Virus record (IMG/VR): IMGVR_UViG_3300036791_001556
Location: 1 to 41,730 of that record
Direction: 5' to 3' (one strand)
DNA length: 41,730 nucleotides
Origin: a virus
Shown here: positions 1-6,931 of the stretch, in pieces
Numbering within the stretch: the first letter of the stretch is position 1
Layout: every line of letters starts with the position of its first letter
The notes under the pieces: generated by a model
Databases searched by the model: none
Told to the model about the DNA's origin: nothing
Seen by the model: only the letters and a program-made list of their open reading frames with translations
Made by a program: the position numbers and the translations under genes

Positions 1-103
1 TGAGATTGAGGCCGGCGGCGAGGACCTCGTGGTCGTCCTGGAGCAGGTACTTGGCGGTGACCGATCTGTTGAGTCCCATTTCGCAGACGGTAAGGATCTT
101 CAT
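1..103 (-). CDS. Tyrosine-phosphatase-like protein, 5' fragment
   Basis: Only the first 34 codons lie in the window; the gene runs off the left edge. The protein opens MKILTVCEMGLNRSVTAKYL. CEMGLNRS fits the CX5R(S/T) P-loop of low-molecular-weight protein tyrosine phosphatases, placed right after the first beta strand as in that family; Cys7 would be the nucleophile and Arg13 the phosphate-binding arginine. The ATG overlaps the TGA of the preceding small gene (TGATG), so it is probably translationally coupled. Small phosphatase-like proteins of this form occur in phages, but their substrate is unknown. The Asp-containing general-acid loop would lie beyond the window, so activity cannot be judged. 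Confidence 0.6.
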   Translation of the reverse strand, partial: MKILTVCEMGLNRSVTAKYLLQDDHEVLAAGLNL

Positions 104-228
104 CAGGGAACGTGCGCAGCCGGTCGGGTTCGGGGTTTTTGGCCACCCGCCGGCAGCGCCCTGCCGCCTCGCGTGTCGGTGTCGTCGGCAAGCCTACCCA
201 CCGAGGCGGATGTTGCTCCTTTCGTCAT
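103..228 (-). CDS. Small basic hypothetical protein (41 aa)
   Basis: A 41-residue frame starting MTKGATSASV. The start codon overlaps the stop of the upstream membrane-protein gene (ATGA) and its stop overlaps the start of the phosphatase-like gene (TGATG). Overlaps at both ends, matching the style of the rest of the genome, are the main support. The protein is Arg, Gly and Pro rich with no recognised motif. It could instead be a translated spacer. Confidence 0.4.
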   Translation of the reverse strand: MTKGATSASVGRLADDTDTRGGRALPAGGQKPRTRPAAHVP

Positions 229-338
229 GCGGGCGGCCCGGTCATGGAGCGGATGATGCCGACGATGGCAAACACGAGGAGGATGCCCAGGCCGACGCCG
301 GCCGCTAGGGACACGAGATCGACCGTGTAGGAGGGCAT
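225..338 (-). CDS. Tiny single-pass membrane protein (37 aa)
   Basis: Begins MPSYTVDLVS and contains one strongly hydrophobic segment (about residues 8-29, with GVGLGILLVFAIVGI), followed by a short basic tail. A single short helix with a positive cytoplasmic end suggests an inner-membrane peptide. The frame is open further upstream to an ATG at 422, which would add 28 residues and overlap the preceding gene. The 338 start has no clear Shine-Dalgarno sequence, so the N terminus is uncertain. No family is recognised. Confidence 0.5.
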   Translation of the reverse strand: MPSYTVDLVSLAAGVGLGILLVFAIVGIIRSMTGPPA

Positions 339-411
339 TGGCTTGCGGGAAGCATCGAGCTGACCCCGAACAGAGTCCCAACAGAGCCAGAGCCAGCCCG
401 ACGCTCGGACA

Positions 412-672
412 TCATGCCACATACACCAGGCGGTACAGGCCGTGCGGGTAGCGGTTTTCGATCTGCCACGGGTCGCCGTGCTTGGCGAACTTGTGGCGCA
501 TGCGCCAGATGTGGGTCCGCAACGTAGCCCGATCGGCCTCTAGCAAGCCTGGCTCCGTGTCGCGATACACGGCTCGGGCGATGCCGACGACGGGCAGCCA
601 CGAGCCGAGCCGCAGCCCCAGTTCGCGCATGATGCGTCTCTCGACCGGCGTGAGCGTGGTGTCCCGATCCAT
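412..672 (-). CDS. Stand-alone winged-helix DNA-binding protein
   Basis: The 86-residue protein resembles the C-terminal effector domain of OmpR/PhoB-type response regulators (Trans_reg_C). It has LTPVERRIMRELGL as the first helix, an ATLRTHIWRMRHKF recognition helix and a C-terminal hairpin around NRYPHGLYRLVYVA, which matches the wing of that family. No receiver domain precedes it, so it is probably not phosphorylation controlled. A GAGGAGG lies 14 nt before the chosen ATG and overlaps the stop of the upstream gene (692-694). An alternative ATG at 771 would add 33 residues and overlap that gene by about 80 bp. The role is probably transcriptional control within the early region; the target is unknown. 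Confidence 0.6.
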   Translation of the reverse strand: MDRDTTLTPVERRIMRELGLRLGSWLPVVGIARAVYRDTEPGLLEADRATLRTHIWRMRHKFAKHGDPWQIENRYPHGLYRLVYVA

Positions 673-691
673 CCAGGTCAGGAAGACCTCC

Positions 692-1282
692 TCACTCGTG
701 ATCAACCTGCACCCACTCACGTTTGCCGTCGGCATCGACGCGCTGTTCGTACTTGGGTCCGTCATCGTCAAACTCGAGCCCGTTGCTCGACAGAGAACTC
801 GACCGCCCCCTTCGCTTGCGAGGGGGGTTGGGGGGTGTCCGGGAATCGCTCTTCGGAACGATTCCGGGAACGGGAACGGGAACGGGAACGGGAATGCTCG
901 TTACTGACGCGTTACCGTCGGTGTTAATAACGCCGTTACGGAACCGTGCCTGGCGTGTGGCGTTTGCGGAGCGCTTGGCCATGACTACGCTGCGGCTGTG
1001 GTTGTAGTGGAGGTAGTCGTGCAGCTCGTAGCCGCCGTCGACGACGCCCCAGCGACCACTCGCCACCAGCACCTTGACGGCCTGGCCGGCACCCTTGAGT
1101 TGCGGCAACGCACCCACCGGAACAAACCCGTCCGTCAACTCTGCATCGCAATAGCTGATGCTCCACGCGTGCAATCCCATCGCTGCCAACCCCAGCCCAA
1201 CAATCTTTGGATTCGCGTGCCAGTGCGTATCCAACCGCGCCACTCCTGACTCACTTCCTCCGCTTGGATCCAACAGCTCCAT
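692..1282 (-). CDS. Replisome-organiser-like (DnaD-type N-domain) protein
   Basis: 196 residues. The N-terminal 110 residues fit the domain seen in phage replication-initiation or helicase-loader proteins: LDTHWHANPKIVGLGLAAMG, then AELTDGFVPVGALPQL, then VASGRWGVVDGGYELHDYLH followed by a basic segment rich in Arg and Ala. The rest is low complexity, including a VPVPVPVPG tract encoded by a hexanucleotide repeat and an acidic tail. The position next to Bet and the nuclease genes supports a replication role. The start overlaps the 3' end of the 1251-1508 gene by 32 bp. The family assignment is from pattern recognition only; a simple HTH regulator is the alternative. Confidence 0.55.
   Translation of the reverse strand: MELLDPSGGSESGVARLDTHWHANPKIVGLGLAAMGLHAWSISYCDAELTDGFVPVGALPQLKGAGQAVKVLVASGRWGVVDGGYELHDYLHYNHSRSVVMAKRSANATRQARFRNGVINTDGNASVTSIPVPVPVPVPGIVPKSDSRTPPNPPRKRRGRSSSLSSNGLEFDDDGPKYEQRVDADGKREWVQVDHE
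865..894 (+). repeat. Hexanucleotide microsatellite (CGGGAA)5
   Basis: Five perfect tandem CGGGAA units. On the minus strand they encode alternating Val-Pro in the linker of the replisome-organiser-like protein, so copy-number change would lengthen or shorten that linker in frame. A short inverted repeat (GGAATCG / CGATTCC) adjoins the left side. Confidence 0.9.
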
Positions 1283-1508
1283 GTATGCACTCTGTCGAAT
1301 GTTCCCAGTGCCAGCCGCCCATCCGGTTGAACACCCGTTTGCAGTCGGACATGCGCAACAACTCGTCGAGCGTCTCGCTGCTGATGGCCTCCAGATCGGT
1401 GATACTGATCACGCCATTGACGCCGTGGATGCCGGACCACACGCCCGTCCGCGTCGTGCCCTTCGTCGCCAGGTCCTCGTCCATCTCCACCAGCCAGAAA
1501 CGGCTCAC
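1251..1508 (-). CDS. Hypothetical protein (85 aa)
   Basis: Starts with GTG two bases after the Bet stop codon and overlaps the start of the next gene by 32 bp, so it sits inside the early operon. A purine-rich GAGGGAG about 12 nt upstream may be the ribosome-binding site. The protein begins MSRFWLVEMDEDLATKG and contains ISITDLEAISSETLDELLRM, an amphipathic helix region, but no catalytic motif I recognise. The function is unknown; co-expression with recombination and replication genes is inferred. Confidence 0.6.
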   Translation of the reverse strand: MSRFWLVEMDEDLATKGTTRTGVWSGIHGVNGVISITDLEAISSETLDELLRMSDCKRVFNRMGGWHWEHSTECIHGAVGSKRRK

Positions 1509-1510
1509 AC

Positions 1511-2245
1511 CTACTTCACTCCCTCCATGCGTTGCTGCCGTTCGTACTCCATCCTGTCTACATCCTGCTCCTCATGGACCTCGCCGGTGGTGCGATCCAC
1601 GAACCGGTCGCCCGAGATCACCACGTCGTCCTCCTTCATAAAAATCTCCTGGTAGCGCTGCGCCGCGGCACGCTCCGACTCCTCGTCCAGCACCGCTTCG
1701 ATACCGGCCGTCTCGAGCGGAAACGCCCGCCGCAGCGCATCCCGCTCCGCTGCCAGCGCCAGTTGCTCCGGCCCGCGCGTGGCCCACAGCGCCATCGGCT
1801 TGCCCTCACTGGTGGTCTGCACGGCTCGTTTCCATACCGCTACGCTCCAGACCGGCTTGGGGAACCCCTTGCGCAGCACCCCGACGCGCGCCGCCACCGG
1901 GTGCTCCTCAGCCAGCCATACATCGATCCACTCCCCGTCAGGGCCGCACCAGTACGGCCCATCCTGGCCGGCGTACTCCCTCGAGCGCTGGGCGATCAGT
2001 CGCAGCCCGTGCACGCCGATCTGGATGACCTGATACGTCTCCCAGCGATCGTTGACCTTGCGCCGCCGCGGGATCATCCAGATCTGTTTGGCGAACGGAC
2101 TGAGCTTCGTGTTGCTGCACACCTCGGCGAACAGGTCCAGCTCGGCGTCGCTCGCGCCCGGCGCCACCGACTGGCGCAGCACCTCCAGGCGTTCCGCACC
2201 CCACGTATCCAGCGCCAGATTCCGTTTTTCAATCGCTTGTGTCAT
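1511..2245 (-). CDS. bet: Phage recombination protein Bet (RecT-family annealase)
   Basis: 244 residues. RecT/Bet-family single-strand annealing proteins bind single-stranded DNA and pair complementary strands during phage recombination. The core is clear: DLFAEVCSNTKLSPFAKQIW, then VIQIGVHGLRLIAQRS, then DGPYWCGPDGEW, then KRAVQTTSEGKPMALWATRG and LALAAERDALRRAFP, in the usual order. An AGGAGG lies 6 nt before the chosen ATG, and that ATG overlaps the stop of the methyltransferase gene (ATGA). In-frame codons further upstream lie inside the methyltransferase and are unlikely starts. A VRR-NUC nuclease further up the operon may supply strand processing; no obvious Exo/RecE partner is adjacent. 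Confidence 0.9.
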   Translation of the reverse strand: MTQAIEKRNLALDTWGAERLEVLRQSVAPGASDAELDLFAEVCSNTKLSPFAKQIWMIPRRRKVNDRWETYQVIQIGVHGLRLIAQRSREYAGQDGPYWCGPDGEWIDVWLAEEHPVAARVGVLRKGFPKPVWSVAVWKRAVQTTSEGKPMALWATRGPEQLALAAERDALRRAFPLETAGIEAVLDEESERAAAQRYQEIFMKEDDVVISGDRFVDRTTGEVHEEQDVDRMEYERQQRMEGVK

Positions 2246-3891
2246 ATACATCCTCCTGCGTCCACCCATACCAGCCGATGACCGAGCCACTGCGCGACCA
2301 CCGTTGCGACCGCGTTGCCCAGCATGCGGTAGCGGTGACTGTCGGCGAGGCCCTCGGTCCAGCCATCCGGAAAGCCCTGCAAGCGCTCTGCCTCGAGCGG
2401 AGTGAGGCGCCGCACGCCACCGATCAGGTTGTGCGTGCGGAAGTTGTGGCTACCCTCGTGGGTCCAGGTCTTCTGCTCGTGGGCGCTGATCGGGTCGGCG
2501 ACCGGTCCGACGCTATGCGCCTGCGTCCCGTCGAGCGTCGGTGCCAGGTCCTCGTACACGTTGAAGCCAGGATCTCGGAGCCGCACCCTGCCCTCCGCGT
2601 CGGGGCTGGGCGTCCTGGCTTCGCCCTGGCGGTCAGCGTCAGAGCGCAGGCTGTACACGAGGTTGTCGCCGCCATCCCCACGCGGGCTGCTATGACCGTG
2701 GTGTCCGTCGCTGGCGCGGAGCGCGCCAGCGACCACGAAGTTCTCCGACTCAAGGTCCATGCGGTAGCCACTCGACCGCGCGACCAGAGGCCGCGCCATG
2801 CCTTCGTCGATCGTCGAGGCCACGATCAGGTTGTCATCGTCCTCGTGGTGTCGACCTGGCAGGTTCGACTCGGGATGGCCACCAGCGCTCAGCGTCGATG
2901 CGACGCGGCCATCCATGATCGCGTCCACCCGCGTCTCGCTCAGAGCACCGGTGTAGTCGCCGGCGCGTACGGGTCGGTAGCGTTTATCGCCAGCCTGCTG
3001 CCAATCGAACGCCATTACTTCGCGCTCTTCTTGTGGAAGGTACGTGGTGTTCCACGCGTTGCCGTGCCCGTCACCAGTCCCTCGAGCGCTTGCTGCAAGC
3101 GAGTAGGCAACGTCTTGCCCCGCTTCGCCGCTCGTCTGAGAATGCCCGCCGCAGCTCTCGCAGACAGCCAGTACCTGGGCGGCACGGCGCGCGTCTCCAG
3201 CACATCCGACAACGAAGACGCGACGGCGGCGCTGGGGGACTCCGAACCAGCGCGCGTCCAGAACCCGCCAGGCCACGCCGTACCCGAGGTCGACCAACCC
3301 CCGGAGCACGACACCGAAGTCGGCGCCTGGAGTGGATCCGCTGGAAAGCAGTCCGGGAACATTCTCAATGCAGACCCATCGTGGCCGCAGTTCGGACAGG
3401 ATCCTGTGGAATTCATGCCAGAGACCGCTGCGGCTGCCGGATAGACCGGCCCGTTTGCCGGCCACGCTGACGTCCTGACACGGGAATCCGCCGTAGACGA
3501 GGTCAATATCGCCAGATTCCCAGAGTCCGTGTCGAGCGGTGGCACCGCGCCGTCGAGCATCACCGGGCCACCCGCCGCACTGCTCTGCTTGCGTAGCCCC
3601 ATCGGCTCTTCGATCAGCACCCACGGCGTCGCTTCGCCCTGGTAGCGCATGTCGTGGCCGTTCAGCGTCGGCGCCAGGTCCTGCTCGCGCCAGGTCTCGG
3701 CCTCGTCCGAGTTGTGTGGACGCATCGACTTCGCGAACGTCGTCAAGCCTCGCCACCTCCGGCCAGTGTCGCTCGAGGATCTTCTGGCACCACGGGTCGT
3801 TTTCCACCTGCAGCACCGTGTCGATACCCGCGAGTTCGAATCCATAGTCGAGGCCGCCGATGCCGCTGAACAAGCTCACAGCCCTCAGCAC
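2242..3891 (-). CDS. DNA (cytosine-5) methyltransferase with insertion
   Basis: 549 residues with the ordered motifs of C5 methyltransferases: motif I SLFSGIGGLDYGFELAG (about 6-22), motif IV GGFPCQDVS with catalytic Cys138, motif VI CIENVPG (about 175-180), motif VIII VPQRRRRVFVVG (about 218-229), and motifs IX-X RLTPLEAERLQGFPDGW and YRMLGNAVATVVAQ near the C terminus. It would methylate host or phage DNA, typically to resist restriction. Residues 60-127 form an extra block between DVREVD and DLVYGG, where the family normally has only about ten residues. Read in another frame that DNA encodes a variable-region-like repeat (see findings). The start is GTG, overlapping the transglycosylase stop. 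No cognate endonuclease gene is seen. Confidence 0.9.
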   Translation of the reverse strand: MLRAVSLFSGIGGLDYGFELAGIDTVLQVENDPWCQKILERHWPEVARLDDVREVDASTQLGRGRDLARAGPGADAERPRHALPGRSDAVGADRRADGATQAEQCGGWPGDARRRGATARHGLWESGDIDLVYGGFPCQDVSVAGKRAGLSGSRSGLWHEFHRILSELRPRWVCIENVPGLLSSGSTPGADFGVVLRGLVDLGYGVAWRVLDARWFGVPQRRRRVFVVGCAGDARRAAQVLAVCESCGGHSQTSGEAGQDVAYSLAASARGTGDGHGNAWNTTYLPQEEREVMAFDWQQAGDKRYRPVRAGDYTGALSETRVDAIMDGRVASTLSAGGHPESNLPGRHHEDDDNLIVASTIDEGMARPLVARSSGYRMDLESENFVVAGALRASDGHHGHSSPRGDGGDNLVYSLRSDADRQGEARTPSPDAEGRVRLRDPGFNVYEDLAPTLDGTQAHSVGPVADPISAHEQKTWTHEGSHNFRTHNLIGGVRRLTPLEAERLQGFPDGWTEGLADSHRYRMLGNAVATVVAQWLGHRLVWVDAGGCI

Positions 3892-4379
3892 CCGTACGCA
3901 CTTACAGCCACGAACTCGTGCGCCCGACCGACCGAGATCATCCAGCTAATCGCCGCGCGATTGGCCGCCGGGTTGTAGACCGACAGCCCAGCACGTCCCT
4001 GAGGCGTGGTAGCCCAGGTCCCAGGCAGGAACTGTCCGAGGCCGGCGGCACCACTCCGGTTGCGCGCGGAAGGATCCCCCTGCGACTCATGCGCCACGAT
4101 GCACGCCACACGACTCGATCCAGGCGGCGGCTGCACACTGACCACTTTGGGCGGTGCCTCGCTGGGTAATGGTGGCAACTCGCCCGTGCCGCGCAGGTAG
4201 TCGAACGGATCAGCACCCGTCGAATTGACCGCGCCCTGGAGATCTGTCGCGTTGACGTGCGCCACCGCAGCGGCCTCGACCACCTCAGCATCGACCGAGT
4301 CGGCATGTAGTCCGAGCGCCGCGCCGAAGATGGTGCCCACCACGAGCCCGAACGTCGCACCCACGATCAGCCGCGCCAT
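3885..4379 (-). CDS. Membrane-anchored lytic-transglycosylase-like protein
   Basis: 164 residues: an N-terminal hydrophobic anchor or signal (GATFGLVVGTIFGAALGL), a Pro-rich linker, then an SLT-like lysozyme fold with VACIVAHESQGDPSARN, GAAGLGQFLPGTW and NPAANRAAISWM. Glu98 in HESQ is the likely catalytic acid. Such proteins cut peptidoglycan glycan strands, and the anchor would place the domain outside the cytoplasmic membrane. It sits in the replication operon rather than with the virion genes, so it may act as an extra lysis enzyme. The stop overlaps the methyltransferase start and the ATG directly follows the stop of the small zinc protein. Confidence 0.75.
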   Translation of the reverse strand: MARLIVGATFGLVVGTIFGAALGLHADSVDAEVVEAAAVAHVNATDLQGAVNSTGADPFDYLRGTGELPPLPSEAPPKVVSVQPPPGSSRVACIVAHESQGDPSARNRSGAAGLGQFLPGTWATTPQGRAGLSVYNPAANRAAISWMISVGRAHEFVAVSAYGC

Positions 4380-4547
4380 CTACGCGGCATCATCGTCTGC
4401 TGGACCGCCCAGGCAGTCATGCCGACGCACCGGCACCAACGCGTCGTGCTCGAGGCAGTAGAAGCCTTCGCACAACGGGCACCAGGTCTCCATGCTGCGA
4501 TCGCAGCCAGGCTGTTGGCAGTTCTTCGGCAGCACGACCGACTCCAT
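4380..4547 (-). CDS. Small Cys-rich (probable zinc-binding) protein
   Basis: 55 residues, MESVVLPKNCQQPGCDRS then WCPLCEGFYCLEHD. The spacing of Cys10, Cys15, Cys23, Cys26, Cys31 and His34 resembles a small treble-clef or zinc-ribbon fold. The ATG follows the upstream stop by two bases (TGAGGATG) and the stop abuts the transglycosylase ATG, so it is tightly coupled in the operon. The role is unknown; nucleic-acid or protein binding is usual for such folds. Confidence 0.6.
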   Translation of the reverse strand: MESVVLPKNCQQPGCDRSMETWCPLCEGFYCLEHDALVPVRRHDCLGGPADDDAA

Positions 4548-4549
4548 CC

Positions 4550-4825
4550 TCAAAACGGAAGCCCCTCCTGATCCTGGTCATCGTGTTCAGCAGTGGGCTG
4601 CGGCGGCTCGACGGCGCGACGGATCGACCAGTTCGGCGAGCGCGCGAGCTCGGCATGCACGAGCATCCTGCAGTTCTCCAGCGCGCGTTCGGAGATCAGG
4701 TTGTCCAGCTCGTCGTCATCGTCCTGAGCAACCACTTCCACTTCGTGGCGGACGGTCTCACTCCCATAATTGCCGTCGCTCACCTGACGGCTGAAACTCA
4801 CCGTGATCCGCGTGATCCTGGGCAT
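4550..4825 (-). CDS. Hypothetical acidic protein (91 aa)
   Basis: Starts MPRITRITVSFSRQVSDGNY at an ATG overlapping the VRR-NUC stop (TGATG). The first half reads as beta strands (RITRITVSFSRQV, ETVRHEVEVVAQ), followed by an Asp-rich turn and a helix LDNLISERALENCRMLV, then a Pro/Gln/Glu/Asp tail ending EGLPF. An acidic tail on a small beta-rich protein next to recombination enzymes is reminiscent of single-stranded-DNA-binding proteins, but no OB-fold signature is recognisable, so this is only a suggestion. Confidence 0.6.
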   Translation of the reverse strand: MPRITRITVSFSRQVSDGNYGSETVRHEVEVVAQDDDDELDNLISERALENCRMLVHAELARSPNWSIRRAVEPPQPTAEHDDQDQEGLPF

Positions 4826-5178
4826 CAGCGAGCTACCTCCTCGATCCACGGCCAGTCCGATGGCCGCACCACCGCGCCCAGAAAGCCAGGGATGGCGTCG
4901 AACCCAGCGATCCACTCGCGCTGCGGGCGCTTGACGTCGCCGTGCTGGCTCTTGCATTCGAGCGCGAGCCCGCGATCGCGCCGCAACGCGATGATGTCTG
5001 GAAACCCCGACGGTGAGCGCGTGCTGTCATACGCGTGATAGATCAGCGTCCAGCCGCGCAGTTTGAGGTATTCGAGCACGCGCTGCATGAACGATCGTTC
5101 GGGCTCGTCGCCGATCTCGTCCTTGCCGCGGCGCCGACGCGTCGCGGGATAGGCCAGGCCGTGACTGACCAGGCTCAC
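4825..5178 (-). CDS. VRR-NUC domain nuclease
   Basis: 117 residues with the compact PD-(D/E)XK pattern of VRR-NUC proteins: ERSFMQRVLEYLKLRGWTLI, then GFPDIIALRRDRGLALECKS, then RPQREWI. Asp61, Glu74 and Lys76 form the likely metal and catalytic triad, and Gln86 is the conserved downstream residue. Stand-alone phage VRR-NUC proteins act on branched or flapped DNA in replication and recombination. The GTG start overlaps the HNH stop (GTGA). The setting between HNH and Bet genes fits DNA processing. Confidence 0.85.
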   Translation of the reverse strand: MSLVSHGLAYPATRRRRGKDEIGDEPERSFMQRVLEYLKLRGWTLIYHAYDSTRSPSGFPDIIALRRDRGLALECKSQHGDVKRPQREWIAGFDAIPGFLGAVVRPSDWPWIEEVAR

Positions 5179-5630
5179 TCGTCCTCCGGGTGATCGTCCC
5201 GCAAGCGCGCTTGGGCTCTCTTCGCCCGCGCTTGGGCGTTGTTGCAGACTCGACAGAACCGATAGCCGTTGTACTTGATAGACAGTGGATGGCCCCGTAT
5301 GCAGAGCGTCTGCGCAGCCTGTTTCGCCACGATCGATTCACCACGCAAGACGTTGACGCGGTGGGTGACAGGTTGCAGGTGCTGGGGCCTCACGCAGGCG
5401 GGATTGCGGCACAAATGGTCGAGCTCTAGACCAACTGGCACTTTGCCGTTGACACTCTCCCAAACCACGCGATGCGCCGAACGGTGTCGCTTCATTCGAC
5501 GGTCCCAGGGGTGCCCGTAGTTGAGACGCGTTCTGGAGCCTGTCCATTCCCAACAACCGTTAGCCGTTACCAGAATCTTGCTCGCGAGAACTTGTGGCAG
5601 ACGCAGGTCTGTCAGCATGATCTCAATCAC
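5175..5630 (-). CDS. HNH endonuclease with C-terminal zinc ribbon
   Basis: 151 residues, or 147 if translation starts at the ATG at 5618. The HNH core is GLELDHLCRNPACVRPQHLQ, with Asp71-His72, Asn76 and His84 in the expected positions. A second Cys/His cluster (CIRGHPL, then FCRVC) near the C terminus looks like a zinc ribbon often appended to phage HNH proteins. Unlike the other three HNH genes here it runs with the surrounding operon and is coupled at both ends, so it may be a resident gene rather than a recent homing insertion. Confidence 0.85.
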   Translation of the reverse strand: MIEIMLTDLRLPQVLASKILVTANGCWEWTGSRTRLNYGHPWDRRMKRHRSAHRVVWESVNGKVPVGLELDHLCRNPACVRPQHLQPVTHRVNVLRGESIVAKQAAQTLCIRGHPLSIKYNGYRFCRVCNNAQARAKRAQARLRDDHPEDE

Positions 5631-5715
5631 CCGTTTTCAAGTAGCGGAACCAGCGACTCAGCGCGGCCGCCACGCACACGCTCGCCAGCAGCCACCCCAC
5701 CAGCACCCACAGCAT
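5623..5715 (-). CDS. Tiny membrane peptide (30 aa)
   Basis: The frame MLWVLVGWLLASVCVAAALS, then a short basic tail, starts at an ATG overlapping the upstream stop (TGATG) and ends within the 5' end of the HNH gene. One hydrophobic helix of about 18 residues followed by Arg and Lys predicts a single-pass inner-membrane peptide. The 80-bp gap between two real genes is otherwise unexplained, which supports it. The function is unknown. Confidence 0.55.
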   Translation of the reverse strand: MLWVLVGWLLASVCVAAALSRWFRYLKTGD

Positions 5716-6065
5716 CAGTCGGCAGTCCTCCAGTACTTGCTTGCTTCCGCGAGCTCGCGCTCGAGCTCAGCATCGACCTCGTCCGAGCGGTACAGCGCGA
5801 CCAACTCGCGGATCAGCCGCGGCAACTCGACGAACTGCGCCGACAGCCGCATGACCTCGGCCGGCTCCGTCTGTGCCATGTGCTCGAGTTGCTCCAGCAG
5901 GTCGAGCAGGTCGGGCAGCAGCGCGGCCAACTTGCGCGTGCGGCGCTCAAAATCGAGTTCGCCCCGCTCCCGGCCGGCGGCCCATACCTGCGACGGATCG
6001 TCGACCAGGTGCGGATGGCGCGCCTTCCACATGAAGAAGCGTCGGACCGCAACGTCGTCGCTCAC
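5715..6065 (-). CDS. Helical hypothetical protein (116 aa)
   Basis: Begins with GTG two bases after the upstream stop. It is rich in Glu, Leu and Arg, with heptad-like stretches such as ALLPDLLDLLEQLEHMAQ and LIRELVALYRSDEVDAELE, predicting a coiled coil or helical bundle. No motif gives a function. Its place in the operon just before the tiny membrane peptide suggests an accessory DNA-metabolism or membrane-associated role. Confidence 0.6.
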   Translation of the reverse strand: MSDDVAVRRFFMWKARHPHLVDDPSQVWAAGRERGELDFERRTRKLAALLPDLLDLLEQLEHMAQTEPAEVMRLSAQFVELPRLIRELVALYRSDEVDAELERELAEASKYWRTAD

Positions 6066-6067
6066 CC

Positions 6068-6241
6068 TCAGGCCACCACCTCGTTGATCGTCTCGACGGG
6101 CGCCTCGACGGTCCGTATGTCCTCGTGAATCTTCAGCGCTAACAGAAAGCCCGCTTGCTCGCGAATCGACCGATGATCACGCAGCGCGAGCACGCGCAGC
6201 GGGCTCACGTCCTCGTCGCGCACCTCGATCAGTAACCGCAT
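6068..6241 (-). CDS. Small hypothetical protein, possible ribbon-helix-helix
   Basis: 57 residues, MRLLIEVRDEDVSPLRVLAL, then DHRSIREQAGFLLALKIHED. One short strand followed by two helices is the layout of Arc/MetJ-type DNA-binding proteins, and the second part resembles their second helix, but the strand is not convincing. The frame extends upstream to 6292, where it would overlap the dyad repeat at 6271-6312. The 6241 ATG leaves that repeat as an untranslated operator-like site and is preferred. Confidence 0.45.
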   Translation of the reverse strand: MRLLIEVRDEDVSPLRVLALRDHRSIREQAGFLLALKIHEDIRTVEAPVETINEVVA

Positions 6242-6270
6242 GCAGCCATGCTGGCACGCCGTCAAGGGCT

Positions 6271-6312
6271 CCGGCGGGACAACAGCGGACACGTTTTTTA
6301 CGGTGTCCGCTG
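6271..6312. promoter_or_regulatory. Dyad repeat copy A (operator-like)
   Basis: Perfect 10-bp arms CAGCGGACAC and GTGTCCGCTG (6283-6292 and 6303-6312) flank a T-rich 10-bp spacer. The first 26 bp match copy B (from 6696) at 24 positions. It lies between two minus-strand genes, about 30 bp upstream of the 6068-6241 start and over the end of the 6298-6684 gene. It lacks the run of U after a stem expected of an intrinsic terminator, so a protein-binding site is favoured. Confidence 0.5.
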
Positions 6313-6684
6313 CTCCTGTTCAGGCCAGGTCGATGGTGGCCACAGGTCCAAGTTCAGGCGGTAGAACTTCATCACGCGCCACACGGTTTTGACCGAATCG
6401 GAACCGAGCCCACAGATATTTTCCTTGGTCTTCTTTTGCGTGCGTGGCAGTGCCCGTTCGAGCTCAACCATTGCATCGCGAAAGCCCTGGTAAGTTCGAA
6501 AACGCACGTTCTGCGGCCGATACGGCCGCATGACGCGCAGCTTTGGCGATGTTGTTCCCCCGCCACCTCCCGTGGCGAGGCGCTGCATGATCTCGGCCGT
6601 TTGATGCTGGAGCGCGGCCGTGTCGTGGAGCAGGCGCAGCAGGTCCTCAGGTGGGAACATCTGCATCTGACCATGCTCATCCAT
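6298..6684 (-). CDS. Hypothetical protein (128 aa), first gene of the leftward operon
   Basis: Starts MDEHGQMQMFPPEDLLRLLH. An N-terminal helix pair (EDLLRLLHDTAALQHQTAEI) is joined by a Gly-rich linker to a C-terminal helical domain with NVRFRTYQGFRDAMVELERA and GSDSVKTVWRVMKFYRL, which has a helix-turn-helix flavour. The frame is open to 6777, but the longer start would run through dyad copy B, so 6684 is preferred. As the first gene downstream of the divergent promoter it may be an early regulator; this is inferred from position. Confidence 0.55.
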   Translation of the reverse strand: MDEHGQMQMFPPEDLLRLLHDTAALQHQTAEIMQRLATGGGGGTTSPKLRVMRPYRPQNVRFRTYQGFRDAMVELERALPRTQKKTKENICGLGSDSVKTVWRVMKFYRLNLDLWPPSTWPEQEQRTP

Positions 6685-6691
6685 CACCCGT

Positions 6692-6745
6692 GATGCCGGC
6701 AGGACAAGAGCGGACACGTTTGAAAGTTGTCCCGATGCCGGCAGG
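6692..6745. promoter_or_regulatory. Dyad repeat copy B with flanking direct repeat
   Basis: A 12-bp direct repeat GATGCCGGCAGG (6692-6703 and 6734-6745) brackets AGCGGACACGTTT and a GGACAA / TTGTCC dyad. The segment from 6696 matches copy A in 24 of 26 bases. It lies just upstream of the first leftward gene (start 6684), where a repressor of the leftward operon would be expected to bind. Confidence 0.5.
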
Positions 6746-6851
6746 TGTCGTACTTCCCACCAGCGTGTTCCCCCCATGCGTGACGATATTAGAACAAGCG
6801 TTCCACTCCCATGGCAACCGACTGCTCCGTCGCCTGCCGTCCTCGACGGCT

Positions 6852-6879
6852 ACGTTAACCACGCGGTAACGCACCGTCA
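6852..6879 (-). promoter_or_regulatory. Candidate leftward sigma-70 promoter
   Basis: On the minus strand, TTGACG (6879-6874) is followed after a 16-bp spacer by TAACGT (6857-6852). It lies in the 220-bp gap between the divergent leftward operon and the repressor-like gene, upstream of dyad copy B. The -35 hexamer matches the consensus at 5 of 6 positions; the -10 hexamer is weaker. Confidence 0.4.
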
Positions 6880-6931
6880 ATAAACCATTACATAGACCTC
6901 AATGCGACGTTTCAATCAGCCACCTGACCGA

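Noticed and set aside
2239-3444. 401-codon plus-strand frame across the methyltransferase
   Set aside because: The minus strand carries all methyltransferase motifs; the plus frame has none.
3015-3845. 276-codon minus frame containing the EQDLAPTLNG peptide as a separate gene
   Set aside because: Only the inserted segment is protein-like; upstream and downstream parts are Arg/Ser-rich shadows of the methyltransferase.
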